Shown in pieces: positions 36,547 through 44,514 of a DNA stretch of 64,000 bases (positions are counted from its first letter, which is position 1; every line of letters starts with the position of its first letter). The translations under genes and the position numbers were made by a program. A model generated the notes under the pieces. It saw only the letters and a program-made list of their open reading frames with translations. It did no database searches and was not told the origin of the DNA. Source of the stretch: a virus; IMG/VR virus record IMGVR_UViG_3300027754_005988, positions 62,001-126,000 of that record, one strand, 5' to 3'.

Positions 36547-38905
36547 CATCGAAGTCGTTGATAAGATATCAATATCGTCACATTCAAAAATAAAAGTGTA
36601 TTGGGATGACCAACCACATAACTATAGCAAAGAAAATAAGTTAAAAGTTAGAAATTATTTTGCTAGCAAATATGGTGTTAATAGAAATAACATAAATGTA
36701 GTTTATAGACCTGTTAAGAAAAATGAAAAGGGTGAGTTAATTGAAATTAGCGGTGCTGGTATTGATAATATCATGGATGTTAACTATCAAAGAGCTCTTA
36801 TGAAAGAAATAATTGAGCGAGATAGTAAATCAATTGATTTTGAAAGGATTATATCATTAGATAATCGTATAAATGGCGAGTTAAATGTTGATTTGACAGT
36901 ATCACAACATAAAAAATGGCAGATAAAGTGGTTAATGATAGATAATTTCTTATCATTTGGTGAAAACAACTATGTACCTTTTTCCAAGATTAAGGGTTTA
37001 ACTATAGTTAATTCAATACCTGCAAATACTGGTGGTAAAACTACGCTTACAATTGATGCTATTAAGTTTTTATTACATGGTACTACAACAAAAACTGATA
37101 AGAATGAACAAATTTTTAACACATATAGTGATAAAAATGAGTTAGTTGTTCGTGGGATGATTGATATTGAAGGTGATGAGATTATTATCGAACGTAAAAT
37201 GAGACGTTCTCAAAAGAAAACTGGAGAATGGACTGTTGTTAATAAATTACATTATTATGAATTGCTTCCAGATGGCAGTGAAAAGGAAATGGAGGAAGAG
37301 AATGCTAAAGAAACTACTAAAAAGATAAAAGAAACTATTGGTAGTGAAAAAGACTTTGAGTTATTAGTATTAGCTACTGAAAAGAATTTGGATGATTTGA
37401 TTGGTTTAACAACTAATGAATCTGGTAAGGTGTTAACTAGACTAATAGGATTAGAGATACTTGAATTAAAAGAGGCGGCTGCTAGAACTATGTATAATGA
37501 GTTTGCCAAAAAGAAAAAATCTAATGAGTTTGATGTTATTACATTAGGTAATGATATTGAAGACCATAAACAAAATGTAATTGATTCTACTGAGTTATTA
37601 GGTACTCTTAATGAGCGACTAGAATCAACAAAAAAAGAACTAATTGATTTAGGTAATGAGAATGATAGGTTAATAAATAGCAAAGAAAAGATTGATGTAA
37701 CAATATCTGAATTAAACCCATCTAAACTAGAAGAAGAGATTGCTGAGCTAACTAAAACAGGTGTTACATTAAAACAGACTGTTAATGAATTGGTTACTAA
37801 AATCGATGCGATTGGTGATATCATATTTGATGAGGATAGGCACCATGAATTAGGTAAAATTAGTTTAGCGTTATCAAATGGAATTGCTGTTACTACAGCT
37901 GAAATAAAAAGACTTGAAACTGCTGTATCTGACTTAATAGCTGGTGGTATTTGTAAATCATGTAATAGAAAATTAGACAATGTTGATAATAGTGAACATA
38001 TTTCTAAACATAATCTAGGTATTCAAAATCTATTTAAAAAATTAAATTCAGATGGTAAAAAATTAAAAAAGGTTGAGGAAGAATTAACAAATTTAAATAA
38101 TACCAAAACACTTATTGATAATAAAAATAAATTAGAATTAGCTAGGGATAGAACTGATGTTGAAATTGGTACTTTAAGGAATAAGGTTGTTGGTAAAATG
38201 AATGACCTTAAAAAATATAAACTTAATTTAGATTCAATTGAATTAAATAAGAGAGTTGATTCTGAAATTGAAAACGTTAAAACAAAATTGGTTGTTTCTA
38301 ATTTAACAAAAGACAGCACGATAATTAATCTTGAAAGAGTAATTACTGATATTAAAACTAATAATGCGTCAATAGATACAAAGACAAAACTAATTGAGAC
38401 AATAAAGAAAGAAGAAGAGGTTGATAAAATTTTTAAGGTTTATATTGATTTGGTTGGTAAGAAAGGTATTAGTAAATTGGTATTAAGGTCAGTATTACCT
38501 ATTATAAATTCAGAAGTACAAAGATTATTAGAAGATGTTTGTGATTTCGAAATCGAGATATTTATGGATGATAAGAATGATGTTCAATTTTTAATAAATA
38601 AGGATGAGATATCCAAATTATTAAAATCTGGAAGTGGTTTTGAGAAAACAGCATCTAGTCTTGCTTTAAGGAGTGTATTAGGTAAGATATCTACATTACC
38701 AATGCCAAATTTCATTACATTTGATGAAGTATTGGGTAAAGTAGCGCCAGAGAATATTGAAAAACTTAAGCCATTATTTGATAAGATAAAAGACATGTAT
38801 GATATTGTTTTCTTCATTACACACAATGATTTGGTTAAAGATTGGTCAACTTCTATCGTAACTGTAGTAAAAGAAAATAACTTATCTATGGTTAAAATAA
38901 CATAA
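36536..38905 (+). CDS. 46: Recombination endonuclease ATPase subunit gp46 (SbcC/Rad50-like)
   Basis: The ATPase partner of gp47. Unlike T4 gp46 (560 residues) it has 789, with an extra 125-residue N-terminal domain before the ATPase begins at MIDNFLSFGENNYV. Walker A is NTGGKTTL (Gly166-Lys168-Thr169); the usual first Gly of GxxGxGK is replaced by Pro/Ala (SIPANTGGKT). The zinc hook CKSC (473-476) sits between two coiled-coil arms. The signature-like LKSGSGFEKTASSLALRSVL and the Walker B NFITFDEVLGK near residue 725 are present. Function is expected to be intact. Confidence 0.93.
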   Translation: MESNIEVVDKISISSHSKIKVYWDDQPHNYSKENKLKVRNYFASKYGVNRNNINVVYRPVKKNEKGELIEISGAGIDNIMDVNYQRALMKEIIERDSKSIDFERIISLDNRINGELNVDLTVSQHKKWQIKWLMIDNFLSFGENNYVPFSKIKGLTIVNSIPANTGGKTTLTIDAIKFLLHGTTTKTDKNEQIFNTYSDKNELVVRGMIDIEGDEIIIERKMRRSQKKTGEWTVVNKLHYYELLPDGSEKEMEEENAKETTKKIKETIGSEKDFELLVLATEKNLDDLIGLTTNESGKVLTRLIGLEILELKEAAARTMYNEFAKKKKSNEFDVITLGNDIEDHKQNVIDSTELLGTLNERLESTKKELIDLGNENDRLINSKEKIDVTISELNPSKLEEEIAELTKTGVTLKQTVNELVTKIDAIGDIIFDEDRHHELGKISLALSNGIAVTTAEIKRLETAVSDLIAGGICKSCNRKLDNVDNSEHISKHNLGIQNLFKKLNSDGKKLKKVEEELTNLNNTKTLIDNKNKLELARDRTDVEIGTLRNKVVGKMNDLKKYKLNLDSIELNKRVDSEIENVKTKLVVSNLTKDSTIINLERVITDIKTNNASIDTKTKLIETIKKEEEVDKIFKVYIDLVGKKGISKLVLRSVLPIINSEVQRLLEDVCDFEIEIFMDDKNDVQFLINKDEISKLLKSGSGFEKTASSLALRSVLGKISTLPMPNFITFDEVLGKVAPENIEKLKPLFDKIKDMYDIVFFITHNDLVKDWSTSIVTVVKENNLSMVKIT

Positions 38906-38909
38906 ATAG

Positions 38910-38940
38910 TTGTGTGGTTAGATAATTATTAGTATATTTG
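38910..38940 (+). promoter_or_regulatory. Host-type promoter after gp46
   Basis: TTG at 38910-38912, a 20-base spacer and TATATTTG at 38933-38940, 18 bases before the ATG at 38959. Confidence 0.85.
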
Positions 38941-38958
38941 TTTAAAATATTTAATGTT

Positions 38959-39489
38959 ATGAAATTTAGAAATTATTGTATAGTGGTTATGGGTACCATG
39001 GATGGTTCCGATGTTAGACTAGAAATTGAAAAGATTGCTGAATCTAAAATTAATGTTTTGGATGCCAGAGGACTATTAATTGCTACATTCACATCTGGTG
39101 TTTCACCCAAAGAATTGACTGATTGGTTTAAGTTAAATAAGAGAAATTTTTTATTATTTGATTTAAATGACGATAATTCTGGCTTTAATATCACAAAAAA
39201 AGATATACACGAAGGTTTATTTGGTTTCTTAAGCGAAATGAGTAATAAAGACCTAGAAGATAAAACCGTTGAGTTTTTAAAAGATATTGAAATGACATCT
39301 GACACTAAAAACTTTACATCTTTTGTTAAAGAAAATCGTAAAAAGGTAAAAGTTAAGAAAATAACCAAAGAAGATGTCAAAAAAATGACAATAAAAGAAA
39401 AGCAAGAATTACAAGATAGTATCATTGATAACGGTGTTGAAAACATGACAGAATATGATAAAGAAATTTTAAGTTTTTTGTGGTTATAA
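38959..39489 (+). CDS. Conserved hypothetical protein, 176 residues
   Basis: A TTG start at 38938 lies inside the promoter, so the ATG at 38959 is the start; it gives MKFRNYCIVVMGTMDGSDVR. The N-terminal about 75 residues look like a small alpha/beta domain; the middle (residues 75-125) is charged and helical. The C-terminal third is strongly basic (KENRKKVKVKKITKEDVKK), then acidic. A nucleic-acid or protein contact is possible. Its position between gp46 and the sigma gene corresponds to the small open frames near T4 gene 55. Confidence 0.65.
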   Translation: MKFRNYCIVVMGTMDGSDVRLEIEKIAESKINVLDARGLLIATFTSGVSPKELTDWFKLNKRNFLLFDLNDDNSGFNITKKDIHEGLFGFLSEMSNKDLEDKTVEFLKDIEMTSDTKNFTSFVKENRKKVKVKKITKEDVKKMTIKEKQELQDSIIDNGVENMTEYDKEILSFLWL

Positions 39490-39502
39490 ACACTAAAAAC
39501 AC

Positions 39503-39533
39503 TTGACTTTAAAGGGTTTTATGCGTATATTTG
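39503..39533 (+). promoter_or_regulatory. Host-type promoter of the sigma factor gene
   Basis: TTGAC (39503), a 20-base spacer and TATATTTG at 39526-39533. The leader to the ATG is 43 bases. This means the phage sigma can be made by the unmodified host polymerase. Confidence 0.87.
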
Positions 39534-39576
39534 TATAATCAAACATAACGAAGAGAATGTAAATGTATTAGTTTTA

Positions 39577-40410
39577 ATGAGTAAAAAATATGTAAATTTT
39601 AGTGATGACAATAGCGTATCGAGATATTTTAAAGACGTTAGGAAATCTAATCTATTAACTATTGAACAAGAAGTTAAATTAGCTAAAAGGATTAAAAAAG
39701 GGGATGATAATGCGGTTAACGAATTGGTTAACGCTAATCTTAAATTTGTTATCTCAATAGCCAAAGAATACCAGAATCAAGGATTGCCACTTTCTGATTT
39801 AATAAATGAAGGTAATTTAGGTTTGATAAAAGCTGCCAGAAAATTTGACCACAAAAGAGGTTTTAGGTTTATATCATATGCTGTATGGTGGGTAAGACAA
39901 TCAATATTACAGAGTTTGAATGATAATGCTAGAATAGTTAGATTACCATCAAACATAATAAACAAATTATCTTATTTGAATAAAGAAATAAGTAAATTTG
40001 AATATGTTAATGAAAGAGAACCTGTATTTGGTGAAATATTAGATAAAGATAAAAATGTTTGTATGTTATTATCTTATCCAAAATGTGCATCTTTAAATGA
40101 TGTCATAAATGAAGACGGTGATGAATTTATTGAATTGATACCTAGTGATGATGATGATTTAGATGACCAATTGTTAATTGATAATAGAATAAAAGATGAA
40201 ATAAATAAAACACTAGCGGTTTTAGATGAAAGAGAAAGAACAATTATTGAATCTTATTTTGGTATCAATACGACACATGAAGCCATGACACTTGAAGCTA
40301 TTGGTGAAAGATATGGTTTAACAAAAGAAAGAATTAGACAGATTAAAGAAAAAGCTATTAGAAAGTTAAGACATAATGCACATGATTTATTCACTTTGTT
40401 AAACGAGTAA
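39577..40410 (+). CDS. RNA polymerase sigma factor, RpoD-like (sigma-70 family)
   Basis: 277 residues with the organisation of a Bacteroidetes primary sigma lacking region 1.1. Region 1.2 is FSDDNSVSRYFKDVRKSNLL, region 2.1-2.2 NANLKFVISIAKEYQNQGLP then DLINEGNLGLIKAA, and region 2.3-2.4 RGFRFISYAVWWVRQSILQS. Region 3 is followed by region 4.2, LEAIGERYGLTKERIRQIKE. Host RpoD has almost the same blocks, so this is a captured housekeeping-type sigma, not a short gp55 homologue. It occupies the position of T4 gene 55, after 46/47. It probably redirects host polymerase to late genes through the TATTTAT boxes. Its region 4 linker is acidic (PSDDDDLDDQLL). Confidence 0.9.
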   Translation: MSKKYVNFSDDNSVSRYFKDVRKSNLLTIEQEVKLAKRIKKGDDNAVNELVNANLKFVISIAKEYQNQGLPLSDLINEGNLGLIKAARKFDHKRGFRFISYAVWWVRQSILQSLNDNARIVRLPSNIINKLSYLNKEISKFEYVNEREPVFGEILDKDKNVCMLLSYPKCASLNDVINEDGDEFIELIPSDDDDLDDQLLIDNRIKDEINKTLAVLDERERTIIESYFGINTTHEAMTLEAIGERYGLTKERIRQIKEKAIRKLRHNAHDLFTLLNE

Positions 40411-40417
40411 TATTTAT
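40411..40417 (+). promoter_or_regulatory. TATTTAT box after the sigma gene
   Basis: AATATTTATATTAAA begins right after the sigma stop codon and lies 13 bases before the next ATG. It would start transcription of the membrane protein, endolysin, spanin and tube genes. Confidence 0.5.
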
Positions 40418-40430
40418 ATTAAAATTAAAA

Positions 40431-41630
40431 ATGAAGATAAGATTTAGTTACCTTATGTTACTACTAGCGCTATCCGTTGCAGGATGCGCTGCTTATTTTT
40501 CAATATGTGGTTTAAGTCAATTATTTGCTGGTGCTAGCGTTGCTGTTATTATAATGGCTAGCGTATTGGAAGTTGGTAAAATAATTACAACAACAGCGTT
40601 ACACACTTACTGGGATTATTTGGCTAGACCCCTTAAAATTTATTTAACTATAAGTGTTGGTGTTTTAATGATAATAACATCAGCTGGGATATATGGATTT
40701 TTATCAAATGCTTATCAAAAGACTGCTAATAAATTAGAAATGCATGATGGTGAAGTTGGTGTGTTGAATGGTAAAAAAGAAATATTTGATAATGCTATAA
40801 AAGATAATAAGGAAATAATAGATACAAAAAATAAAAGGATAGACCAATTATCTAACCTTAGAATCAATCAAGAAAATAGAATTGACCAAACCAAAGGTAA
40901 TCGAAATAAAGATAAAGTTAGAAAAGATATTGAAGGGGCTAATATAGAAATTCAAAAACTATCATCAGAGATTGATTTGTTAAACGCTAAAAACATGGTG
41001 TTGTCTGATTCTGTTAGCAAATATAATGTTTCTGTTTTGGGATTAAAATCTAGTAGTGATGTTGCTGGTGAAGTAGGTCCTTTAAAATATGTTTCAGCGT
41101 TAACTGGTATTCCAATGGCTAATGTTGTTAACTATATGATTCTTTTACTTATTTTTGTATTTGACCCATTAGCTATTGCATTGGTTTTAGTAACAAATAA
41201 AGTATTTGAACTAGAAGGTAGACAAACACCTTTAGAACCAAAAAAAGAATATGTTACTGAACCAACAACTAGTATTGTAGAGTTTAATGATGGTTATGAT
41301 AATGATGACTATGATAGTGATGAATCATTGGAAGATGTTTATGTAAGATATGATGATTTAATTGGGTTGAAAAACAAAGAGGTAATTGTTAATGAGATAT
41401 CTGAAGAAGAGAGTAAAGTAGTTAGCGAATCACAAATAGAGGTTCCTGTTTATAAAAAAGAACCAGTAATACCAACTGGTAAAATAGAAGTTGAAGACAT
41501 TAAAGAAATAAAAGAAAATAGAGGTTATTCAGTACCTATTCCAAAAAACACGAATACAATAGAAAGGATTGGTTCTAATAAACACATTAAAGATGGCGAT
41601 AACAATAGATTTTTTTTCAAACGTAAGTAA
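40431..41630 (+). CDS. Polytopic membrane protein with central coiled coil, 399 residues
   Basis: Four membrane segments are visible: about residues 5-25, 28-50 and 68-92 at the N-terminus, and about 228-258 after the coiled coil (residues 95-200). The final 140 residues are polar and acidic and probably cytoplasmic. The first segment contains VAGC, but the further membrane segments argue against a lipoprotein. Proteins of this outline are common in T4-like phages; the function is unknown. The gene overlaps the endolysin gene by one base, hinting at a role in the envelope during lysis or in host take-over. Confidence 0.7.
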   Translation: MKIRFSYLMLLLALSVAGCAAYFSICGLSQLFAGASVAVIIMASVLEVGKIITTTALHTYWDYLARPLKIYLTISVGVLMIITSAGIYGFLSNAYQKTANKLEMHDGEVGVLNGKKEIFDNAIKDNKEIIDTKNKRIDQLSNLRINQENRIDQTKGNRNKDKVRKDIEGANIEIQKLSSEIDLLNAKNMVLSDSVSKYNVSVLGLKSSSDVAGEVGPLKYVSALTGIPMANVVNYMILLLIFVFDPLAIALVLVTNKVFELEGRQTPLEPKKEYVTEPTTSIVEFNDGYDNDDYDSDESLEDVYVRYDDLIGLKNKEVIVNEISEEESKVVSESQIEVPVYKKEPVIPTGKIEVEDIKEIKENRGYSVPIPKNTNTIERIGSNKHIKDGDNNRFFFKRK

Positions 41631-42241
41631 TGATTATTGATGGAGAAAAATATAAATTACCTAATAACAATTTTTTACAAATTGAAAATGTTAAAAAGCA
41701 AATAGTTATCGGCCACACATTTAACCGTGATATGAGACATTTTCATGGTTGGATTCATAGGCATAGTAATAAGTATCTTAAAACAGCTGCATTCACAATT
41801 GATGCGGCTGGTGTTATTTATAAGCATTTTGAACCAAAGTATCAATCAAAATACTTTAACGATTTAAATTTAGATAGTAAATCAATTGTTATTTTATTAG
41901 AAAATGAGGGTTGGTTGGTAAAAGATATTTCAAAAAATAGATATATTAATTGGGTTGGAGATATTTATAAAAAACCAAACGAGGTTATTGAAAAAAAATG
42001 GAGAGGTTATAGTTATTGGGCACCTTATTCTAATGAACAAATTGAATCAAGCAAATTTTTGGTTAAGATGTTATGTGAAGAGTTTAATATTACTATGACA
42101 TCTGTTATGCATAATACTAAAATAGATAGCTTTAATGGTTATGAAGGTGTTATTTATAAAAGTAATTTAGAAAAACAATACACAGATTTATCGCCAGCAT
42201 GGGATTGTGCAATATTTAAAGAAAAAATTGAGAATGACTAA
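41630..42241 (+). CDS. Probable endolysin, N-acetylmuramoyl-L-alanine amidase-like
   Basis: A 203-residue protein that resembles the amidase_2/PGRP fold. It has a histidine strand KQIVIGHTFN, a hydrophobic strand followed by Asn and Gly, SKSIVILLENEGWL, and a C-terminal region LSPAWDCAIF corresponding to the usual DPG..F.W segment. There is no signal peptide. It starts inside the stop codon of the membrane protein and is followed by spanin-like genes, a natural lysis cassette. Zinc ligands are not all certain, so the reaction is not proven. Confidence 0.6.
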   Translation: MIIDGEKYKLPNNNFLQIENVKKQIVIGHTFNRDMRHFHGWIHRHSNKYLKTAAFTIDAAGVIYKHFEPKYQSKYFNDLNLDSKSIVILLENEGWLVKDISKNRYINWVGDIYKKPNEVIEKKWRGYSYWAPYSNEQIESSKFLVKMLCEEFNITMTSVMHNTKIDSFNGYEGVIYKSNLEKQYTDLSPAWDCAIFKEKIEND

Positions 42242-42261
42242 CAAATAAATAAATAAAAATT

Positions 42262-42804
42262 ATGAAAGAGAATATAAACGAACATGACAAAACAAAAGAG
42301 ATGATGGATATCATTAGGAATGGGTTTAAATCTAAACTTATTAAAGAAGCTGATGAATTACCACAAACTATTAATCAAGAACCAACAATGGAAGCTGGTG
42401 ATGATTTACCAGAAGAAGATAATCAAGAAGATACTATAGTTGCGTCTGATGACATAAAAAACCAAGAATTAAAAAAATTGGCAGATACTATCGACCCAAG
42501 AGTTGAAATAACTGATTTAATAATATATCCTTATGATTCTAACGTTAGAATGGAAGGTATAATAATGAAAGGTGGGGAAATAACTAGTTATACTTCTGAA
42601 GCTAGAAAATATTCAGGTCTTTATTTTCAATTTGATATTAATGATGGTTATAAAGAACCAGAATTGATTAATTTAAAAGGTGATGTTAAAGTAACTGAAA
42701 TACTTAAAAAAATACCTGGTGTTTATGATGTATGGAGAGATTATTGGGTTGAAGAATTAAACACAAATAATGATTACAAACCTGCAAAAGAAGAGGGCGA
42801 ATAA
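42262..42804 (+). CDS. Hypothetical acidic protein, 180 residues
   Basis: The first 30 residues are a charged helix (KTKEMMDIIRNGFKSKLIKE), followed by an acidic low-complexity stretch to residue 75. A folded C-terminal domain with TDLIIYPYDSNVRMEGIIMK and FQFDINDGYKEPELINLKG follows. The leader ends LIKEADELP. The cleavage-like N-terminus and acidic linker resemble other late proteins here, but no T4-type LxE site is clear. It lies in the lysis cassette, 3 bases before the i-spanin-like gene. Confidence 0.6.
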   Translation: MKENINEHDKTKEMMDIIRNGFKSKLIKEADELPQTINQEPTMEAGDDLPEEDNQEDTIVASDDIKNQELKKLADTIDPRVEITDLIIYPYDSNVRMEGIIMKGGEITSYTSEARKYSGLYFQFDINDGYKEPELINLKGDVKVTEILKKIPGVYDVWRDYWVEELNTNNDYKPAKEEGE

Positions 42805-42807
42805 GAT

Positions 42808-43188
42808 ATGAAATTAGATGTTAAAAATATACTTATAGTAATCCTAGGTGGCTGTTTAATAATAAGTTTCATGTTAGGTAAGAAAATAGTAACAGATGAA
42901 GCTGAAAGTAAAATAAAACTATTGCATGAAGCTAACAAAGATTTACTTGAAGATAATGATAGGCTATTTTCAATAATTATTGAAAAAGATATTGAAATTG
43001 AAAAAACAAATAAATTATTGGAAGTTAATAATAATGAATTAGAAAAATCAAGAATAGAAATAAAAAGACTAAAAAATGAAAAAAACAAAATTTACCCTAT
43101 TACTAAGCGCATGTCTGCTGATAACGTTGCAATCACTTTCTCAAAATATCTCGATAAAAGAACCGAGGGTAAAGACATCTGCAAATAA
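42808..43188 (+). CDS. i-spanin-like protein (N-terminal membrane anchor and coiled coil), 126 residues
   Basis: An N-terminal transmembrane helix (residues 8-24, ILIVILGGCLIISFMLG) is followed by a long charged coiled coil (residues 30-95) and a basic tail. This topology, placed after an endolysin gene, is that of an inner-membrane spanin. Its last 113 bases overlap, in another frame, the next gene, whose product has an outer-membrane-type signal, the classic nested spanin arrangement. Spanins fuse inner and outer membranes at the last step of lysis in Gram-negative hosts. Confidence 0.6.
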   Translation: MKLDVKNILIVILGGCLIISFMLGKKIVTDEAESKIKLLHEANKDLLEDNDRLFSIIIEKDIEIEKTNKLLEVNNNELEKSRIEIKRLKNEKNKIYPITKRMSADNVAITFSKYLDKRTEGKDICK

Positions 43189-43540
43189 TAGCGATACTTT
43201 AATATTGATTAAATTATTTGATGCTAAAATTATATTAGCTGATGTATTAGAAAGAGAAATTTTAGATAGTTTGGTAACAGCTTACCAAGTGAGTGATTCT
43301 TTAAAAGATGTTGCTATTGAATTGCATAATAATAAGTTTAAAGCTTCAGAAGCTAAATGTAATAATCAAGTTAAGATTATCGATAACATGAATAGTATCA
43401 TTGTAAACAATGGTGAGGAGATTGGAATTCTAAATGATACAATTGAAAAACAAAAAAAAGAAATAAAAAAACAAAAGTTTTTAAAAATAATAGGCTTCGC
43501 AGCTGCAATTGTGATACCGATAACAATGTTAATATTATAA
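43076..43540 (+). CDS. o-/u-spanin-like protein with signal peptide and C-terminal membrane helix, 154 residues
   Basis: Begins MKKTKFTLLLSAC, which fits a short lipoprotein signal with lipobox LSA|C (Cys13); cleavage after SLSQ is an alternative. The middle is a coiled coil with two Leu/Ile-rich arms. The last 20 residues (FLKIIGFAAAIVIPITMLIL) are a transmembrane helix preceded by a basic patch. A lipoprotein N-terminus with a C-terminal membrane helix is the architecture of a unimolecular spanin, yet the gene also overlaps an i-spanin-like gene. It may act alone or with that neighbour. Confidence 0.55.
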   Translation: MKKTKFTLLLSACLLITLQSLSQNISIKEPRVKTSANNSDTLILIKLFDAKIILADVLEREILDSLVTAYQVSDSLKDVAIELHNNKFKASEAKCNNQVKIIDNMNSIIVNNGEEIGILNDTIEKQKKEIKKQKFLKIIGFAAAIVIPITMLIL

Positions 43541-43544
43541 AAAA

Positions 43545-44180
43545 ATGGGAAGCAATCACATGAGTGAACAATTCAATGACTCAAAAATAAAAGAAAAGAA
43601 ATCAAAAGCATCAAAAGAAGATGTAATTTATTCTTTTGAAAAAAAGAATGAGATACCAATGTATGACCCTCAAACTGGTGAGCCTAATTATGAATATGAA
43701 AAATTAACTGGGAAACCAAACCCTTTGATTTATAAAAAGATAACTTCTAAAAGTGATTATTTACTTCCTAGGGATTTCCAAATTAAACAGAAAAATAGGT
43801 TTTTAGTTCATTTACCAGAAAGTTTTAATATAAAACCATGGTTTATTCGTTCAATCTCAAGCCCTAAATTTAAAAATAAAGAATATACTTTTTTAGGTTT
43901 TAAATATGCTAGCTCAAAAACTATTGAACCAACAAAAATACAAATCAATGATAATGTTACTTCAAATGTTAATCAAAAACTTATGATGGTTTTTAACACT
44001 ATGAGTAGATTTGATTTTGAATTAGAGGTAATAGACCCAGCTGGTGTTCTACTTGAAAAATGGAAATATGTTGATTGTATTATTGAAGAAATTAATTTTG
44101 GTGATTTTAGCTATGCAGATTCTGATTTATTAACCATAAATATGGTTATTCAGGCCAATGACATTATATTATTATTATAA
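43545..44180 (+). CDS. Tail tube-like protein (T4 gp19/gp54 family)
   Basis: The C-terminal 150 residues show the tube fold pattern: NRFLVHLPESFNIKPWFIRS, then FDFELEVIDPAGVLLEKWKY, CIIEEINFGDFSYADSDLLT and a final beta strand. In T4 the tail tube (gp19) and its initiator gp54 share such a domain. The N-terminal 60 residues are charged and may be an extension for the baseplate end, which would favour a gp54-like role. The ATG at 43545 or the one at 43560 could be the start. A terminator follows directly. Confidence 0.7.
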   Translation: MGSNHMSEQFNDSKIKEKKSKASKEDVIYSFEKKNEIPMYDPQTGEPNYEYEKLTGKPNPLIYKKITSKSDYLLPRDFQIKQKNRFLVHLPESFNIKPWFIRSISSPKFKNKEYTFLGFKYASSKTIEPTKIQINDNVTSNVNQKLMMVFNTMSRFDFELEVIDPAGVLLEKWKYVDCIIEEINFGDFSYADSDLLTINMVIQANDIILLL

Positions 44181-44202
44181 GATAATAAACCTTTGTGAAA
44201 TT

Positions 44203-44224
44203 AAGCCCTATATGGGCTTTTTTT
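44203..44224 (+). terminator. Rho-independent terminator after the tube-like gene
   Basis: Stem AAGCCC/GGGCTT with loop TATAT and a run of seven T. It ends the lysis/tube transcript. Confidence 0.85.
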
Positions 44225-44237
44225 AGTTTACATGATA

Positions 44238-44244
44238 TATTTAT
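44238..44244 (+). promoter_or_regulatory. TATTTAT box before the 84-residue gene
   Basis: GATATATTTATATATA, 12 bases before the ATG and just after a terminator, so a new transcript is expected here. Confidence 0.5.
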
Positions 44245-44256
44245 ATATAAAAAGAA

Positions 44257-44511
44257 ATGAAACCTAACAATACTAAAAATATTAACGAAGATTTGACCAA
44301 ATCTGATGTATCCAAAGAAATAAAAGGATATATCGATACAAAAGAATTCAAATCTAAAATTGAAAAAATTGTTAAAGATAAACTTAAAGATGATAAGGAA
44401 TTGGAAGATAAGGTGGTAGAGATTACTAAAAATGTCATATCTAGTTTATATAAAACACTTTGGGATAAAAGAAGTCTTTGGAAAAATAACTTAAGCAATA
44501 AAAATAATTAA
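44257..44511 (+). CDS. Small charged helical protein, 84 residues
   Basis: Helical and Lys/Asp/Glu-rich, it ends with the motif TLWDKRSLWKNNLSNKNN. The N-terminus is MKPNNTKNINEDLTKSDVS. It is the first gene after a TATTTAT box and three bases before the 573-residue protein. It is likely a small virion or head-assembly protein; no homologue is recognised with certainty. Confidence 0.6.
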   Translation: MKPNNTKNINEDLTKSDVSKEIKGYIDTKEFKSKIEKIVKDKLKDDKELEDKVVEITKNVISSLYKTLWDKRSLWKNNLSNKNN

Positions 44512-44514
44512 AAC

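Noticed and set aside
37255-37980. Long minus-strand open frame of 241 codons opposite gp46.
   Set aside because: It is Ser/Leu/Ile/Val-rich, the typical mirror image of a Lys/Glu/Asp-rich coiled-coil gene, has no promoter or leader and contradicts the clear gp46 gene.
38973-39446. Minus-strand frame of 157 codons opposite the gene at 38959.
   Set aside because: Same composition artefact; the + strand gene has a well-formed host-type promoter and start.
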